A stretch of 32,237 nt of DNA from assembly GCA_045655705.1 (NCBI GenBank), contig JAZOPU010000089.1, positions 1-32,237 of the forward strand, read 5' to 3'. The translations under genes were made by a program, and so were the position numbers. The notes under the pieces were generated by a model. That model searched no databases. It worked only from the letters and a program-made list of their open reading frames with translations, and was not told the origin of the DNA. Source of the stretch: Scatosoma sp045655705. GTDB lineage: Bacteria; Bacillota; Clostridia; Christensenellales; Borkfalkiaceae. Below are positions 31,960 to 32,237 of this stretch, piece by piece (within the stretch, counting starts at the first letter, position 1; each line of letters starts with the position of its first letter).

Positions 31960-32237
31960 CGGTTTTTACGCTTATTACTTCTAACGTGCCGTCTATCACA
32001 CGAAAGCGCACGTTACAATCCGCAAAGCGCATACCGTATTCCCGCTCGTCCGTTTGATAGGACGGGCGCGGATCGTCTGCAAGACATTCCATAAGCCCCG
32101 CCTGTTTTTCTTTTGGGATTTTATCCAGTAAAGTTTGCGGAAAATGCACTTGCAGTTTATGCGTTTGCTGTTCCGTTGCATACCCGCCGACCGCTTGGGG
32201 AATACAATCGGTGAACGGCAAATAGGGCTTGATATCA
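31937..32237 (-). CDS. trmO: tRNA (adenine-37-N6)-methyltransferase TrmO, C-terminal part (5' end outside window)
   Basis: SAM-dependent enzyme that methylates t6A37 in some tRNAs to m6t6A. The frame is open to the window edge, so the N-terminal beta-barrel catalytic domain is missing. What is seen begins DIKPYLPFTDCIPQAVGGYA, the end of the catalytic domain, followed by the C-terminal domain with the family signature DDPRPSYQTDEREYGMRFAD and CNVRFRVIDG. It is on the same strand as ktrB, and the ktrB promoter overlaps its last codons. The family assignment is good given this signature. Confidence 0.88.
   Translation of the reverse strand, partial: DIKPYLPFTDCIPQAVGGYATEQQTHKLQVHFPQTLLDKIPKEKQAGLMECLADDPRPSYQTDEREYGMRFADCNVRFRVIDGTLEVISVKTVDTGTQK

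Noticed and set aside
1..32237. CRISPR array, insertion sequence or prophage genes
   Set aside because: No regularly spaced direct repeats, no transposase or recombinase motif and no phage structural gene were seen on either strand.

Overview
The window reads as a chromosomal segment of an anaerobic, low-to-mid GC Firmicute of the Clostridia type. The evidence is strong AGGAGG-like ribosome binding sites, sigma-A promoters of the TTGACA-17-TATAAT form, U-tailed terminators, and a gene order running yicC/yloC, gmk, rpoZ, priA, def, fmt, rsmB, rlmN and then rpmB (divergent), yloU, fakA/yloV, recG. That order matches the Bacillus/Clostridium core cluster, with coaBC, remA, prpC, prkC and rsgA absent. 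Superoxide reductase and a flavin reductase-rubredoxin fusion point to an oxygen-sensitive anaerobe. The exact genus cannot be fixed from sequence alone. No tRNA, rRNA, insertion sequence, phage gene or CRISPR array was seen.

Layout: 1-3234 (+) is a tightly packed run of a 5'-truncated phenylacetate-CoA ligase, a tandem-ACT protein, luxS, a nitroreductase, a BFD-like [2Fe-2S] protein and a TIM-barrel isomerase-like protein. 3263-4510 (+) is an oxidative-stress unit: superoxide reductase with its own promoter and an operator-like palindrome cluster, then a high-molecular-weight rubredoxin. 4557-5307 (+) holds rpsU and an unknown charged protein. 5308-5595 has no gene but is almost entirely covered by complementary segments, including a pseudoknot-like arrangement. 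5596-9906 (+) is pcrA-ligA. 9945-12546 is an accessory island: an XRE repressor divergent from a four-helix membrane protein and a lipoprotein, with two copies of a palindromic operator between them.

12638-20287 (+) is the core cluster: YicC, guanylate kinase, RNA polymerase omega, primosomal helicase, peptide deformylase, formyl-Met-tRNA synthesis, and 16S and 23S rRNA methylation. 20317-22334 (+) encodes a MATE exporter and a YgjV-like membrane protein. 22388-22573 (-) is rpmB. 22750-27048 (+) is yloU, fakA and recG. 27100-27800 (+) is a lone hisIE. 27958-28965 (+) is minD-minE without minC nearby. 28988-29863 (+) is a DegV/FakB-type fatty-acid-binding protein, a plausible partner of the FakA kinase upstream. 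29897-31924 (-) is a KtrA/KtrB potassium uptake pair, followed by the 3' end of trmO (-) running off the window.

The items most worth a second look are the folded intergenic element before pcrA, the XRE/membrane-protein/lipoprotein island, the triple half-site operator before superoxide reductase, and two genes (pcrA, ktrB) whose promoters sit so close to the start codon that leaderless transcripts are predicted.
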